DNA of 64,000 nt from Desulfomarina profundi (GCF_019703855.1 NZ_AP024086.1:4050501-4114500); one strand, 5' to 3'; numbered from the stretch's first letter, positions 17,303 to 28,050 are shown. The notes: generated from the letters alone by a model not told the origin. Numbers and translations: made by a program.

Positions 17303-19614
17303 TCAATCCTCTTTCAGCCATTCCCTCAGCTCGCCGTTTTGCCGGATCATGTGGTAGCGGATAAATTCATTGAGACAGAGCATGGCCCGGTTTGCGGTCA
17401 GAAAGGTGGGGACCCCGCCCTGGTCCAGAACCTGGCCGAGTTTGTTGTAGACCGCATCGGCTCCGGGTGAAACACAAACGGAGACTGCTACCGGTTTTTT
17501 ATGTTTATGGACCAGTTCGACAATGCGGGCAGCCACATTTTTCGCATTTGCGGCGATTTCGCTGTCGGTTGTATGGATTACTGCAGAGTGGGGGACAATT
17601 GAAACCATCAGCGCGTCCACTTCTTCATCGGCCAGGATGGTGTCTATACATTTTTCATACATGGCGTCATCGGCCATGGGGGTCAGGTCGAGCAGTGGTT
17701 CCACGGTCACGAAGGGAGGCAGGATTTTTCGAAGCTTCTCTTCTGTCTTTTTACAGAATTCAGCAACCTGCAGGCTTCTGAGATTGTCAGCGCCGTATGT
17801 TTTTTCATAGCCGGCGTTGGCGATGATAGCCACCCGGTTCCCGCGTACTTCAAAACCGTTCAGCAGGGCAAATGTTTTTATGAACTCGGTATGGTCGATC
17901 ATGGTGTCGGCCACCACCAATCCAGCCTGTTTCATGGCCGCCTTGGCCACCACATATTCCCCGGCAATGGATGCCGTATGGGATTCGGTGGCCATTCGAC
18001 CTGCCTGTGTTCTTCCCGCCTTATAGACGATGACCGGTTTCGGACATTTACAACCGCTCTTGAAAAACCGGGCTCCTGCGCCCGGCTTGAACCCTTCAAT
18101 ATAACAGCCGATAACATCCACGTTCGAATCAAGCCCCAGGTAGTCGATGAGATCAGACGGGTCAACATCGAGCTGGTTGCCGTAACTGACAATGACCCTG
18201 GGGAAATGGCATGGCGGAGATTATGGATTTCGGTCAGCCCCAGTGCCCCGCTCTGGCTCAGTACCGCTACACTTCTGTTGGTGCCCGTATTTTCACTGAA
18301 TTTGTTTTCCGGGATAAAAAAGGTGTTGATATCGGGACTGTTTACGCTGCCGTTATAGATTATTCCGAGACAATTGGGGCCCATAAGACGGATGTTCTTT
18401 TCCCGGGCCAGGGTGAGGAGCTGGTCTTCCAGTTCGAGATTTTGCCCGGATTCGCTGAATCCTCCGGGAATGAGGATGGCGGCCTTGAGGTTTTGTCCGG
18501 CAAGATCCTCCAGGACCGCAAGCGTGTGAGCCGCCGGGACCGCAATCACGGCCAGGTCGATGTTGGCCTTGATCTCTGCGGCAGACCGGTACATGGTGGT
18601 CTTCATGCCATCGACAGTTAATTCTCCGCCTTTGGGATTGATACAGAAGACATTCTTCCTCCCTGATCGTAAAAGGTTCGAGGCGATGATATTTCCAGGA
18701 CTGTTTGTATTGGTGCTGCTTACCCCGGCTATGGCAATACTGTCCGGATGGAAAAAGGGGCTGAGGGTTGCTGAGGGTTTTGATTGTGTGCGCATGCCGC
18801 TTCCCGGTTTTCTGGGCGCAAAAGTGGCGTAGCCGTCAAGGGCAATGAATTTACCGTACGGGTCGAAAATAAAGGGGTTGACCTCGAACTCCTTGAGCAC
18901 AAACTCACTGGAGCCGTGGAAAAAATTGGAAAAAGAGGTGGCAAGCCGGCTGAAGCCGAGTCCGGCCGAGATGATTTTCCCCACATAATCATCTTTCCCC
19001 TCTTCAATATATTTTTCATGGATCCGGGATGAGGTGAAGAGTGCTTCAGACCATTGTCGGTCGATGGGAGCCAGCACCAGGTTTGGAGATGAAAAATTTC
19101 TGGCAAAATGCTCGGCGTCGCTGCCGCCCTTGGTAAAAGATAAAACGGGACCGAAGGCCTCACTTTCCCGGAAGCTGAGCATGATTTCGTTGCCGAGCTC
19201 CTTGGAGTAGTCGATATATTCCACCAGCAGAATGCCCTCCAGCCTGTGCCCTCCAGCCTCAAGGTCAGTTTTCATCCGATTGAAATTAAATTTGAGAAAA
19301 TCCAGATCCTTATGGACAATTTTTACCGCTCCTGCTTTCTGTTTGTGGGCGATATTGCCGGCAGCACCTTTTAAGACAATGCGGTCGGAAGAATAACAGG
19401 AGAGTATTTCCGGGGTGATTTCGCTTTCATTTCTGATCAGTCGATAGACCGGAGTGTTTGCTCCTGTTATTTTCAGGATCTGATAGACTTCATGCTCGTA
19501 CAGCATGTTTCTTTCCCCGGCATGGGCTGAAGAAAGGATCCGGTCTACGGCTTCAGTCATTTTTCTGTCCAGCTGAACCGATTGGTTTTGATTTCCCATT
19601 CTCTTCTCTTTCAT
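17303..19614 (-). pseudogene. ADP-forming acyl-CoA synthetase (acetate/aryl-CoA ligase), frameshifted
   Basis: With one added G (plus strand) at the run 18200-18203 the gene is one frame of about 770 residues. The layout is ATP-grasp (about residues 20-230, with LKGAAGNIAHKQKAGAVK), then CoA-binding Rossmann domain (SIAIAGVSSTNTNSPGN), then succinyl-CoA-ligase-like domains (SQSGALGL ... VIANAGYE). This fused form converts acyl-CoA, ADP and phosphate to acid, CoA and ATP. Downstream of IorAB in the same operon it would harvest ATP from aryl-acetyl-CoA. Start is unsure: ATG 19614 overlaps the iorB stop, and ATG 19599 has a better ribosome site (AGAGAAGAG). The break joins AISP to RVIVSYGNQ and may be a sequence error. 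Confidence 0.85.
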
Positions 19615-19615
19615 G

Positions 19616-20206
19616 TCATTGCAGGCTTCGCCCCGCATCAAAGGCCGTCAGGTTCAATTCCTTGAACCTGGGCGGAACACTGTTTTCTATTACCATCTTC
19701 CATTGTTCAACCGGAAGGTCAAGGAAATTTGAGGCCATTCCAAGGAGCAGGGTGTTGACCAGTTTTGGATTGCCGAGTTCCATGGCCTGCGGCAGGGCAT
19801 CAGTGATGATCGGTTTATCGGTTCTTTCCCTGAGGATTTGTTCAATATTCTCAGGATAGGCGGCAAGACCAGTGGAAACAATCGGTGGTACGATCTGCTG
19901 CCTGCTGGAAATCACTTTTCCCTCCGGCTTGAGGTAGGAAATCCATCGCAGGGTTTCTGCAAGTTCAAAAGAGAGCAGGATATCGGCACTGCCCTCCATG
20001 ATGGTTGGCGAAGCAATTTTCCTGCCGTATCTGACATGGCTGGTGACCACTCCACCACGCTGGGACATGCCGTGAATTTCACTTTTTTTAGCGTCAAGAC
20101 CACAACTGACCGCGACATAAGAGAGGATTTCACTTGCCAGGATGACTCCCTGTCCTCCACAACCGACGATGAGGATATTTTTGATTTGTGCAGTGCTGGA
20201 ATTCAT
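19616..20206 (-). CDS. iorB: Indolepyruvate:ferredoxin oxidoreductase beta subunit
   Basis: The 196-residue gamma-domain protein of the 2-oxoacid oxidoreductase family starts with NILIVGCGGQGVILASEIL, the family's glycine loop, and has the characteristic IHGMSQRGGVVTSHVR. With IorA it oxidises aryl pyruvates to aryl-acetyl-CoA, reducing ferredoxin in the cytoplasm. GGAG lies before the ATG. It is 24 bases after iorA and its stop overlaps the next gene, so it is one operon. Confidence 0.92.
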   Translation of the reverse strand: MNSSTAQIKNILIVGCGGQGVILASEILSYVAVSCGLDAKKSEIHGMSQRGGVVTSHVRYGRKIASPTIMEGSADILLSFELAETLRWISYLKPEGKVISSRQQIVPPIVSTGLAAYPENIEQILRERTDKPIITDALPQAMELGNPKLVNTLLLGMASNFLDLPVEQWKMVIENSVPPRFKELNLTAFDAGRSLQ

Positions 20207-20230
20207 TGTTCCGGATTCTCCATAAAATGT

Positions 20231-22036
20231 TTATTTTTCCTGTATTGCGCCTGGTTTGCAGACCTGTTCACAGAGTGAGCAGCCGGTGCAGAGGGTGGGG
20301 TCAATGACGGATTGTTTCAGGGCCGTTTTCCCGTTTTTCCTGCCTCCTGTGATTTCATCCCCGAGGGAGATGGCGGGGCAGCCGAGTTTCTGGCACATCC
20401 CGCAACCGATACAGTTTTTCCCGTTTACTTCAAAGATTTTTTCCGGTGCACCCCGCATGATCTGGATACAGGGTCTTTTGGTTATCAATACGGATGGTCC
20501 ATCCAGTGAAGCCTCTTCCTTCATGGCCGCCAGGGTTTCTTCAAGGTCGTAGGGATCGATGATTCTCACTCGTTTTACCCCGAGAGCTGTGACAAGTTTT
20601 TCCATATCAATGGCGGTGGTCTGCTCTTCCTGCAGGGTCTTGCCTGTTCCCGGGTTCTGCTGGGCTCCGGTCATCGCCGTTATCCTGTTATCCAGGATAA
20701 TCACTTTAACGTTACTGTTATTGTACACCACATTGGTCAGGCTGTTGATGCCCGTATGAAAAAAGGTGGAATCGCCGATTACGGCAAAGACAGGACGTTT
20801 ATCCCCTTTGATATCTTTTTCCATGGCCTTGGCTGTGCCGTGGGCCATGCTGATGGAGGCTCCCATGCAGACGCAGGTTTCAATGGCCTGCAGAGGCGGC
20901 AGAACGCCCAGGGTGTAGCAGCCGATATCTCCGTGGACAATACCTTTCAATTTTTTTATGGCGTAAAATACCCCCCTGTGGCTGCATCCTGCGCACATCA
21001 GTGGAGGACGGGGCATATTGGCCTCGGGGGGTGGTGGCGTTACTGGCGGAACCGCTGTTTCAAGGACACCCGCCCTGGCAAAACCCGTGGCAACCCTGTC
21101 CGTTGACAGCTCATCTGTTGTGGGAAAAAATTCCTTTCCCTTAACATCCAGACCAAGCATACGGACCTGCTCTTCCAGGTAGGGCTCAAGTTCTTCCACC
21201 ACAATCAGGGTCGTGACTTCGTCTGCGAAGGATCTGATTTTTCCCACAGGCAGGGGAAAGGTCATGCCGAGTTTCAAAATGGAGGCGCTGGGCATGGTTT
21301 CTTTCACATACTGATAGGAAATGCCCGAGGTGATTATACCGATTTTTCTTTCGTTATATTCGATTCGGTTGAAGCTGGTTGTTTCGGAAATCGCCTGCAG
21401 TTTTTCCACCCGGTCAAGAAGTCGAGGCTGGCGCAGTTTGGCATGGCCGGGCAGCATGACGAATTTTTTCAGATCCCTTTCAAAACCTTTGGGGGTTGTG
21501 GAATTTCTCAGGGACGGATCGGGGGTGGAAACAACGCCTTTAGAATGGGATATCCGTGTCGTCAGTCTTACCATTGCCGGAGTGTCAAATGTTTCCGAGA
21601 GTTCAAAGGCTTCTTTAACCATCTCGCGTGCTTCCTGGCTGTCGCTGGGCTCGAGCATAGGGATTTGGGCAAACTTTGCGTAGAACCTGTTGTCCTGCTC
21701 ATTCTGAGAACTGTGCATACCGGGGTCGTCGGCGCAGGCCACCACGAATCCGCCCTTAATTCCCGTATAGGCCAGAGTCATTAACGGGTCGGCCGCCACG
21801 TTCAGTCCCACATGTTTCATGGTAGTGAGAACCCGTACTCCTGTCATGGATGCGCCGATTGCCACCTCCATTGCCACCTTTTCGTTGGGAGCCCATTCCG
21901 AATAAACCCCCTCGTATTTTGCCAGATTCTGGAGAATTTCGGTGGAGGGTGTACCCGGATAGGCACTGGCAACGCGTACATCACTTTCGTAGGCTCCCAG
22001 GGCTACAGCCTCGTTACCCGTTAATATTTTTTTCAT
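20231..22036 (-). CDS. iorA: Indolepyruvate:ferredoxin oxidoreductase alpha subunit
   Basis: The 601-residue TPP-dependent enzyme has an N-terminal pyrimidine-binding domain (ALGAYESDVRVASAYPGTPSTEI), a middle transketolase-C-like part, a TPP-binding domain (MCAGCSHRG, then GDIGCYTLG and GDSTFFHTG), and a C-terminal two-cluster ferredoxin domain (CIGCGMCQKLGC and CTGCSLCEQVC). Length fits the family. It acts with IorB on indolepyruvate, phenylpyruvate or hydroxyphenylpyruvate made by the aminotransferase directly upstream. Confidence 0.94.
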   Translation of the reverse strand: MKKILTGNEAVALGAYESDVRVASAYPGTPSTEILQNLAKYEGVYSEWAPNEKVAMEVAIGASMTGVRVLTTMKHVGLNVAADPLMTLAYTGIKGGFVVACADDPGMHSSQNEQDNRFYAKFAQIPMLEPSDSQEAREMVKEAFELSETFDTPAMVRLTTRISHSKGVVSTPDPSLRNSTTPKGFERDLKKFVMLPGHAKLRQPRLLDRVEKLQAISETTSFNRIEYNERKIGIITSGISYQYVKETMPSASILKLGMTFPLPVGKIRSFADEVTTLIVVEELEPYLEEQVRMLGLDVKGKEFFPTTDELSTDRVATGFARAGVLETAVPPVTPPPPEANMPRPPLMCAGCSHRGVFYAIKKLKGIVHGDIGCYTLGVLPPLQAIETCVCMGASISMAHGTAKAMEKDIKGDKRPVFAVIGDSTFFHTGINSLTNVVYNNSNVKVIILDNRITAMTGAQQNPGTGKTLQEEQTTAIDMEKLVTALGVKRVRIIDPYDLEETLAAMKEEASLDGPSVLITKRPCIQIMRGAPEKIFEVNGKNCIGCGMCQKLGCPAISLGDEITGGRKNGKTALKQSVIDPTLCTGCSLCEQVCKPGAIQEK

Positions 22037-22062
22037 GGTCTGTCCCTTGTTGTTTCTTATGA

Positions 22063-23244
22063 TTAAAACCGTTCCAGAGCTGCCCGGAATCCGGGCATGG
22101 AGCCGGTAATTGTCCTGTCATCTACGCAGAAGGCGATTCGGAAAAATCCGGGGCAGTTAAATGCCCTGCCGGGTACGACTATTATTTTTTCTTCCTGCAG
22201 GGCTTCCACAAAGAGCGTGTCATTGCCACCCGGACATTTGGGGAAGAGATAGAAGGCTCCCGGTGGGGTGATAAACTCATATCCGGCTGCTGCCAGGCCG
22301 TCGCAGAGAAGTTTCCGTTTCCGGGCATACTCTTCAATATTTACCCTGGCATGAATGGCGGCGGGCAAGGCTCGCTGCATCAGGGCAGGGGCATTGACAA
22401 AGCCAAGGGTTCTGTTGGTCAGGGCCATGCCGGTCAATACTTCCTGGTGTTCCGATAACTCCGGGCTGACTGAAATGTAGCCGATTCTTTCACCGGGAAT
22501 AGAAAGGTCTTTGGAAAAAGATGTTATGACGATGGACTCCGCATAACCAGCAAAAATAGAAGGCACTGTCACGCCTTCATAAACAATTCTCCGGTAGGGC
22601 TCATCTGATACAAGGTAGATGGTGTGACCCAGTTCCCTGCTCTTTTTCCTGAGAAGCTCTCCCAGTGCGTCAAGACTTTTTCCCGAATAGATCTGACCTG
22701 TGGGGTTATTTGGAGAGTTGATGAGGAGTATTTTTGTCTTTTCTCCGATTGCCTCCTCAACGGCTGAAAGATTGAGGGTAAAATCCGGATTGGTTTTGAC
22801 GGTGATGAGGCGCCCGTTGCTGTTAGCTGCATAAAACCCATATTCAACAAAATAGGGAGTGGGGACGATCACCTCATCCCCGGGATTGAGCAGGGTCTTA
22901 AAGGTGACGTTCAAGGCTCCTGCAGCGCCACAGGTCATGATGATATTGTCTGGCGGCATATTTTTAATGCCATGTTGTTCTGCGACGAAGTCTGCTACAG
23001 CCTTGCGGGTGGAAGCGTATCCGGTATTGGGCATATATCCGTGGATTTCCGGTTCAGTTGAGCCGGCGGCGGTAACAAGAGCCTGCAGAAATTCCGGTGG
23101 CGGTTCCAGGTTTGGGTTGCCGAGGCTGAGGTCAAAAACCTTGTCGGGTCCGTGTATTTTTTTCAGTTCCGCTCCTTTTTCAAACATCTGCCGTATCAGG
23201 GATGATCCGGCCAGAGCTTCCTTTATATGATTTGCAATCGTCAT
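22063..23244 (-). CDS. PLP-dependent aminotransferase (class I/II), likely aromatic
   Basis: The 393-residue protein starts at ATG 23244, chosen because AGGAG stands 7 bases before it; an upstream start at 23274 lacks this. The fold type I features are LSLGNPNLEPP near the start, NSPNNPTGQIYSG, and the PLP lysine in SFSKDLSIPGERIGY (about residue 240). It feeds aryl 2-oxoacids to IorAB, 26 bases downstream. The first step would be transamination of Phe, Tyr or Trp. The exact substrate is inferred from the operon. Confidence 0.88.
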   Translation of the reverse strand: MTIANHIKEALAGSSLIRQMFEKGAELKKIHGPDKVFDLSLGNPNLEPPPEFLQALVTAAGSTEPEIHGYMPNTGYASTRKAVADFVAEQHGIKNMPPDNIIMTCGAAGALNVTFKTLLNPGDEVIVPTPYFVEYGFYAANSNGRLITVKTNPDFTLNLSAVEEAIGEKTKILLINSPNNPTGQIYSGKSLDALGELLRKKSRELGHTIYLVSDEPYRRIVYEGVTVPSIFAGYAESIVITSFSKDLSIPGERIGYISVSPELSEHQEVLTGMALTNRTLGFVNAPALMQRALPAAIHARVNIEEYARKRKLLCDGLAAAGYEFITPPGAFYLFPKCPGGNDTLFVEALQEEKIIVVPGRAFNCPGFFRIAFCVDDRTITGSMPGFRAALERF

Positions 23245-23498
23245 AGTATCTCCTGAAATTTTTTTGATGAGCAATAATTAGTGTAAAACCTTGTCTCTGT
23301 CAAATATAAAATACGTAAAATCAACTATTTAAATATATTTAACATCCCTTGGCTGGTTTATGAAAAACAAGTTGGTACTATTAAATAAAAATAAAAATAT
23401 ATTTTGAAAGATTTTGAATTCATGGATATCCTGTACCTGGTAACCGGATTTTTTGATTGCTTCAAGTTGGTGCTTTGCCGTGGGCCAGAGGAGGAGAA

Positions 23499-24428
23499 AT
23501 GGCAAATACAGGTGTTGGAGATATAGAAAATTTTGAGAGCAAGATTCGTTTCGCCCTGATGGTGGTTCCCCAGGAAAAGCTGATAGCGGCAGCGCGGGAG
23601 AACTATGGTCAGGGTCTTACTTCGGTGACACTGGAGTCGTGGAAATCCGGGAAAAACAGGCCGAGCAAAGGCAAGCTTGATCTGGTGGCAAAGGTGTTGC
23701 GACTGGAGCGGGCTGATTTTTATCTCGATTTTGAAATGTTTGCCGATCTGCTTGCCCGTAAAAACAGTCTGTCGCCAAAATACAGGGAGATTTATAAGAA
23801 ACGGGTCAGGGATCAGCTGGTGGGCAGCCTGAAACTTGATGCTTTCGCGCGGTTCGGCACAACCCAGCTTGACAGGTTGTTTCTAAAAATCCGGGGAATG
23901 TATGTTATGTACAATTATTCCATCAGCAATATCCCCCGGGTGCATATTGCCCTCTGTCATATTAAAACCCTGCGGGCACCGTTCATTGGTCTTACGGTCA
24001 CCAGTCTGCGGGGTGGCAATTATAATCATTATACCGGGACCCTGTTCGCGGTGCGTTCCAATCTCCATATCATTATGGAAACGGAGTATGACAGCCATGA
24101 CGAGGTGGTGATGATCTCCACAAATAACCCCGTTGATACGGCACGGGAAGTTCATTTTCTCAATGGTGTGATTCTGGCCGGTTCGGAAGACTTTGTTTCA
24201 CATCCGTCGGCGGCCAGGGTGTTTTTGGAAAAACTGCCCGGACGGTATACCAGGGAGAGTGCCTTGAAAATGCTCAAAAAAATAGATACCGAAAATATTC
24301 CGAGTGAGTATCGGCGGTTGATTACCAATGACTTAAGCCGGGAGAAGGAGGAATATGTATTGCGGGCAGAACAGTTGAGCGCTGCTTACATGGAGACCCT
24401 GAAAAGCGTTTCACCGGTGCCGAAATAA
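23499..24428 (+). CDS. Helix-turn-helix regulator-like protein of unknown target
   Basis: The 309-residue protein starts at ATG 23499 after AGGAGGAG; a longer frame from 23457 lacks such a site. The N-terminal region (about residues 15-75) contains VTLESWKSGKNRPSKGKLDLVAKVL, which looks like an HTH of the XRE/Cro kind. The rest is basic and unrecognised, with a beta-rich section (APFIGLTVTSLRGG ... LHIIMETEY) that could bind a ligand. It is divergent from the aminotransferase-ior operon, so it may control it; this is inference from position. Confidence 0.65.
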   Translation: MANTGVGDIENFESKIRFALMVVPQEKLIAAARENYGQGLTSVTLESWKSGKNRPSKGKLDLVAKVLRLERADFYLDFEMFADLLARKNSLSPKYREIYKKRVRDQLVGSLKLDAFARFGTTQLDRLFLKIRGMYVMYNYSISNIPRVHIALCHIKTLRAPFIGLTVTSLRGGNYNHYTGTLFAVRSNLHIIMETEYDSHDEVVMISTNNPVDTAREVHFLNGVILAGSEDFVSHPSAARVFLEKLPGRYTRESALKMLKKIDTENIPSEYRRLITNDLSREKEEYVLRAEQLSAAYMETLKSVSPVPK

Positions 24429-24447
24429 AAAAGTCCATTTCAGGAAA

Positions 24448-24473
24448 GGAACGGCAGGAAAAGCTGCCGTTCC
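24448..24473. terminator. Hairpin between convergent genes, possible two-way terminator
   Basis: A perfect 10-base stem GGAACGGCAG / CTGCCGTTCC with loop GAAAAG lies between the HTH gene (stop 24428) and the thiolase gene (stop 24498, opposite strand). No long T run follows on either side, so termination strength is uncertain. Confidence 0.55.
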
Positions 24474-24497
24474 CTGTTAACAACTTGAGGCCGATTA

Positions 24498-25784
24498 TTA
24501 TTTTTTAATAACCATCGCCATACCCATACCGCCGCCGATACACATGGAAATCAGGCCGGTAGAGTAATCTTTACGCTGCATGTGATAGATACCGGTTACC
24601 ATCTGGCGCGCCCCGGTGCAGCCGATGGGATGGCCCAGGGAGATACCGCTGCCCAGTTCATTTGGCTTGTTATTTGCTATACCCAGTTCACGCATGCAGC
24701 CGATTGCCTGGGCGGCAAATGCCTCGTTCAGTTCTATCATTTCAATATCATCTATGGTCAGGTTGCAGTTCTGCAGCACCTTTCTGATAGCAGGAACAGG
24801 ACCGAGCCCCATGTAGGCCGGGTCGAGGCCACCGGCTGCAAAGCCGGTAATGGAGACAAGCGGCGTAAGACCGAGGCTTTCCGCTTTTTCCCGACTCATG
24901 AGGAGTACAGCGGCGGCGCCGTCGTTGATCCCCGAAGCGTTGCCCGCAGTAACCGAACCGTTTTTGGCAAAGACAGGCCTGAGTCTGGCCATCTTTTCCA
25001 TATCGGTGTCCATGGGTCGCTCATCACTGTTGACAATAATATCACCCTTGCGGTGCTTGATGAGGACATCGACAATCTCATCGCTGAATGTTCCGTCCTG
25101 TACAGCGGCAAAAGCGCGATTGTGGCTGAGAACAGCCAGCTCATCCTGCTCTTCCCGGCTGATATCATATTTGGCGACAATGTTCTCGGCGGTGACTCCC
25201 ATGTGGTAGCCATAGAAAATTTCGTACAGACCATCGTAGACCATCAGGTCGCGGACCTCTCCGCTGCCTGTGAGTTCCATCCTGTGTCCCCAGCGTGCTT
25301 TGGGAAGAGCCATGGGGGCGTTGCTCATGGATTCCTGTCCACCCGCGACCACGATCTCCGCTTCGCCGGTCATGATTGATGCAGCTCCCAGAGCAATGGC
25401 TTTGAGTCCTGAACCGCAGATTTTATTGATGGTAAACGCCGGGGTTTCCTTGGGATAACCGGCCCTGATCATCGCCTGCCTTGCCGGATTCTGGCCCTGG
25501 CCTGCCTGGAGGACGTTTCCCATTACCACTTCGTCAATAACTATTGGGGTGAGTGATTCGTCCCAGTCATCAGCGGCGGTTTCGATTTCCACCTTGCCCT
25601 GGTCCTTCAGTTTGTCCGGCCCGAAAGCGGCGGTTTTGTCATCGGTAAAGGGTCGAAGATCTACTTTACGTAAAAGGTCTTTCATGACAACGGAGCCGAG
25701 ATCAATGGCGGGAACATTTTTCAGAGAGCCGCCAAAAGAGCCAACTGCCGTTCTTGAACCACTAACTATAACAACTTCCTTCAT
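24498..25784 (-). CDS. Acetyl-CoA acetyltransferase (thiolase)
   Basis: The 428-residue thiolase has all active residues: nucleophile Cys in NKICGSGLKA (about 123), LNEAFAAQA, His in GHPIGCTGAR and Cys in SMCIGGGMG. It catalyses cleavage of 3-ketoacyl-CoA or condensation of acetyl-CoA. It is about 35 residues longer than usual because of an insertion at residues 40-80 (KDLLRKVDLRPFTDD ... ADDWDESL). It stands alone on the minus strand, divergent from the acyl-CoA synthetase, and shares an upstream region with operator-like sites. Confidence 0.93.
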   Translation of the reverse strand: MKEVVIVSGSRTAVGSFGGSLKNVPAIDLGSVVMKDLLRKVDLRPFTDDKTAAFGPDKLKDQGKVEIETAADDWDESLTPIVIDEVVMGNVLQAGQGQNPARQAMIRAGYPKETPAFTINKICGSGLKAIALGAASIMTGEAEIVVAGGQESMSNAPMALPKARWGHRMELTGSGEVRDLMVYDGLYEIFYGYHMGVTAENIVAKYDISREEQDELAVLSHNRAFAAVQDGTFSDEIVDVLIKHRKGDIIVNSDERPMDTDMEKMARLRPVFAKNGSVTAGNASGINDGAAAVLLMSREKAESLGLTPLVSITGFAAGGLDPAYMGLGPVPAIRKVLQNCNLTIDDIEMIELNEAFAAQAIGCMRELGIANNKPNELGSGISLGHPIGCTGARQMVTGIYHMQRKDYSTGLISMCIGGGMGMAMVIKK

Positions 25785-25869
25785 AATTTTATTCTCCTTC
25801 TGCTGAATGGTAAGAAAATCGATGCTACTATAACAGATTAATTGAAGGCATGAAATAGTTGATTTGATG

Positions 25870-25898
25870 TTGACTTAAACGTTAAGGTAAGATATGAT
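25870..25898 (+). promoter_or_regulatory. Sigma70-like promoter with embedded palindrome, before the acyl-CoA synthetase
   Basis: TTGACT (25870-25875), 17 bases, then TATGAT (25893-25898). The spacer contains CTTAAACGTTAAG, a palindromic site related to those at 26049 and 59725. A MerR-type regulator would fit here. The leader to ATG 26107 would be about 200 bases. Confidence 0.55.
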
Positions 25899-26048
25899 TG
25901 AAACGATAAGGGTAGTGATCAGGTCGGATTTTGCGTTGGGATTATTTGTATAGATATAGCAGCCTGTTGGGATGAGGTGGAGAGAAAAGCATATTTTTCC
26001 TTACAGATGTTTTATGTGGGAATAATTCTCGTTGTATAAGTATCAATC

Positions 26049-26066
26049 TTAACGTAAACGTAATGA
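26049..26066. promoter_or_regulatory. Operator-like motif CTTAACGTAAACGTAATG
   Basis: The motif contains two ACGTAA units and resembles the CTTTACGTAAAC in the ETF-operon promoter and ACCTTTACGTAATAT near merR. It lies in the divergent region between thiolase and acyl-CoA synthetase, which otherwise has no gene. Its likely binder is the MerR protein at 59132-59535; this is inference. Confidence 0.5.
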
Positions 26067-26106
26067 ATAGAGTCAGGGTTAATATTTCTTGTGGAGAAGA
26101 GAAATT

Positions 26107-27944
26107 ATGAATGTTTTGTCATATCAGTCAATCCCGGCAATACTCAAAGACAATGCCGTCAAGTACGCCAGAAAAACAGCCATAAGCTATAAAAAGCGCG
26201 GTACGTTTCTCTCTCTCAGTTATGAAGAGTTTTATGAACGGGTCCTTTTTCTTGCGCGTGGCCTGGGCAAGGCCGGGGTGAAACCTGGAGACAGGGTAGC
26301 CATTTTTTCAGAAAACAGACTGGGGTGGGCTATTTCTGATTTTGGCATTCAATGTGCAAGGGGTGTCACCGTTCCCATCTATGCGACAAATACTCCGAAA
26401 CAGGCGGCGTATATTCTTAATCATTGCGAGGCGAAGATCGTTTTCGCCTCCACCAAAGGGCAATATGAAAAACTGCTTTCCATCAGGGACCAGATTCCCG
26501 GGGTGGAGCTTGTTATTTCCTACGAGCGGTTTATGGGAGACCGTTCTTTTCCGGTCTTTACCCAGTACCAGCTCTCGGAGGTTTCAACCCCTCTCTCCGG
26601 GGAAGATAAGGAAAAAATAGAAAAGCAGATTGACAAGATTACCCAGGATGACCTGATCACCATTATTTATACTTCAGGGACGACAGGGGTGCCTAAAGGT
26701 GTCCTTCTGACCCAGAGAAATATAATGACCAATGCCCAGTATGGCCTGGAAATGCTTGGCATAGAACAGAGGGAACAGACACTGCTCTCTTTTCTGCCCT
26801 CAGCCATGTTCTGGAGCGGACTGCAGGATATTATGTGACATTGATGAACGGCAATCACATTGCCTTTGCTGAGAACGTGGCCAAGGTCATGGAAAACATG
26901 GTGGAGATCCGACCCACCAACATGGTCAGTGTTCCCAGGCTTTTTGAGAAAATTTATTCCAGGGTCTACGAAAATGTTCACCAGATGAGTCCCATGAGAC
27001 GGAATCTTTTCCATAAGGCTGTTGAGGTGGGCAGGCGCTACGTCTATAAAAAATATGTAAAGCATGAACCTTTGGGTTTGTTGAACCTGCAATATAAAAT
27101 TTTTGACCGGCTGGTCTTTAAGAAAATCCGCGACCGTTTCGGAGGCAGGTTGAGCTATTTCCTCTGTGGTGGTGCTCCCCTGGATAAAACGATAAACGAG
27201 TTCATGTGGATTATCGGCATTCCGGTATATAACGGGTATGGGTTGACGGAAACAAGTCCGGGGATAACCATCAGCAGTGCCGGAGACGTGCGGTTTGACT
27301 CGGTGGGCAAGGTATTCAAGGAGACGGAAATCAGGCTGGAGGAAGATGGCGAACTTGTTGTCAGGGGCCCGCAGGTTATGCTGGGTTATTACAAAAATGA
27401 CGAAGCCACCAAAGAGACCATGGAGGATGGCTGGTTCAGGACAGGAGATATTGCCAGAATCGATGAAGACGGATTTGTCTATATTGTCGATCGTAAAAAG
27501 GAAATCATTGTTACGGCCGGAGGCAAGAATATCGCTCCGCAACCCATTGAAAATGAGCTGAAACTGGACAAGTATATTTCTCAGGCCATTGTTTTCGGAG
27601 ATCGTAAACCCTACCTGGTGGCACTTCTTACTCCAAACATAGAACGGCTTATCAATCTGGCCCGTGAAGAGCACATTGATTATATTGATATGGAGGAACT
27701 GGTCAATCACAGCAAAATAAAAGCGCTTTACGCTGAACGGATCGAGAATCTGAACAGGAACTTTCCCTCCTATAAAACAATTAAGTATTTTGCCGTTGTA
27801 CCAAATGAATTCACAATCGAGGGAGGAGAGTTGACACCCACCCTGAAGATGAAGCGGAAAATTATTTATGAAAAATATAAGGAACTGGTTGACGATCTTT
27901 ATATCACCAACAATAACGGGGTGATTTCCCCACAAAAAAAATAA
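26107..27944 (+). pseudogene. Long-chain acyl-CoA synthetase (AMP-forming), frameshifted
   Basis: Adding one C to the CCC at 26797-26799 joins SFLP to LSHVLERTAGYYVTLMNGN and gives a complete protein of about 612 residues. The AMP-binding motif IIYTSGTTGVPKG is at about residue 187, with YGLTETSPG and the C-terminal DGWFRTGDIARIDEDGF and adenylation hinge DRKKEIIVTAGGKNIAP. It activates fatty acids with ATP and CoA for the beta-oxidation genes that follow. ATG 26107 is preceded by GGAGAAGAG. The frame break may be a sequence error, since all domains are otherwise well conserved. Confidence 0.87.
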
Positions 27945-27950
27945 ATGCAG

Positions 27951-27971
27951 GGCTGGACCAGACGGCTCAGC
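27951..27971. repeat. Short intergenic repeat, copy 1
   Basis: GGCTGGACCAGA, two variable bases, then GCTCAGC. It occurs again at 61822-61842 with two differing bases, each time shortly after a stop codon in a gap before a fatty-acid oxidation gene. Function unknown. Confidence 0.5.
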
Positions 27972-28050
27972 TGAAAAGAACAATGAAAACCGCAACCGCG
28001 GCAAAAACATCTGACGCAATGCAGGTTTTCATAATACATGGAGAAAAAAC

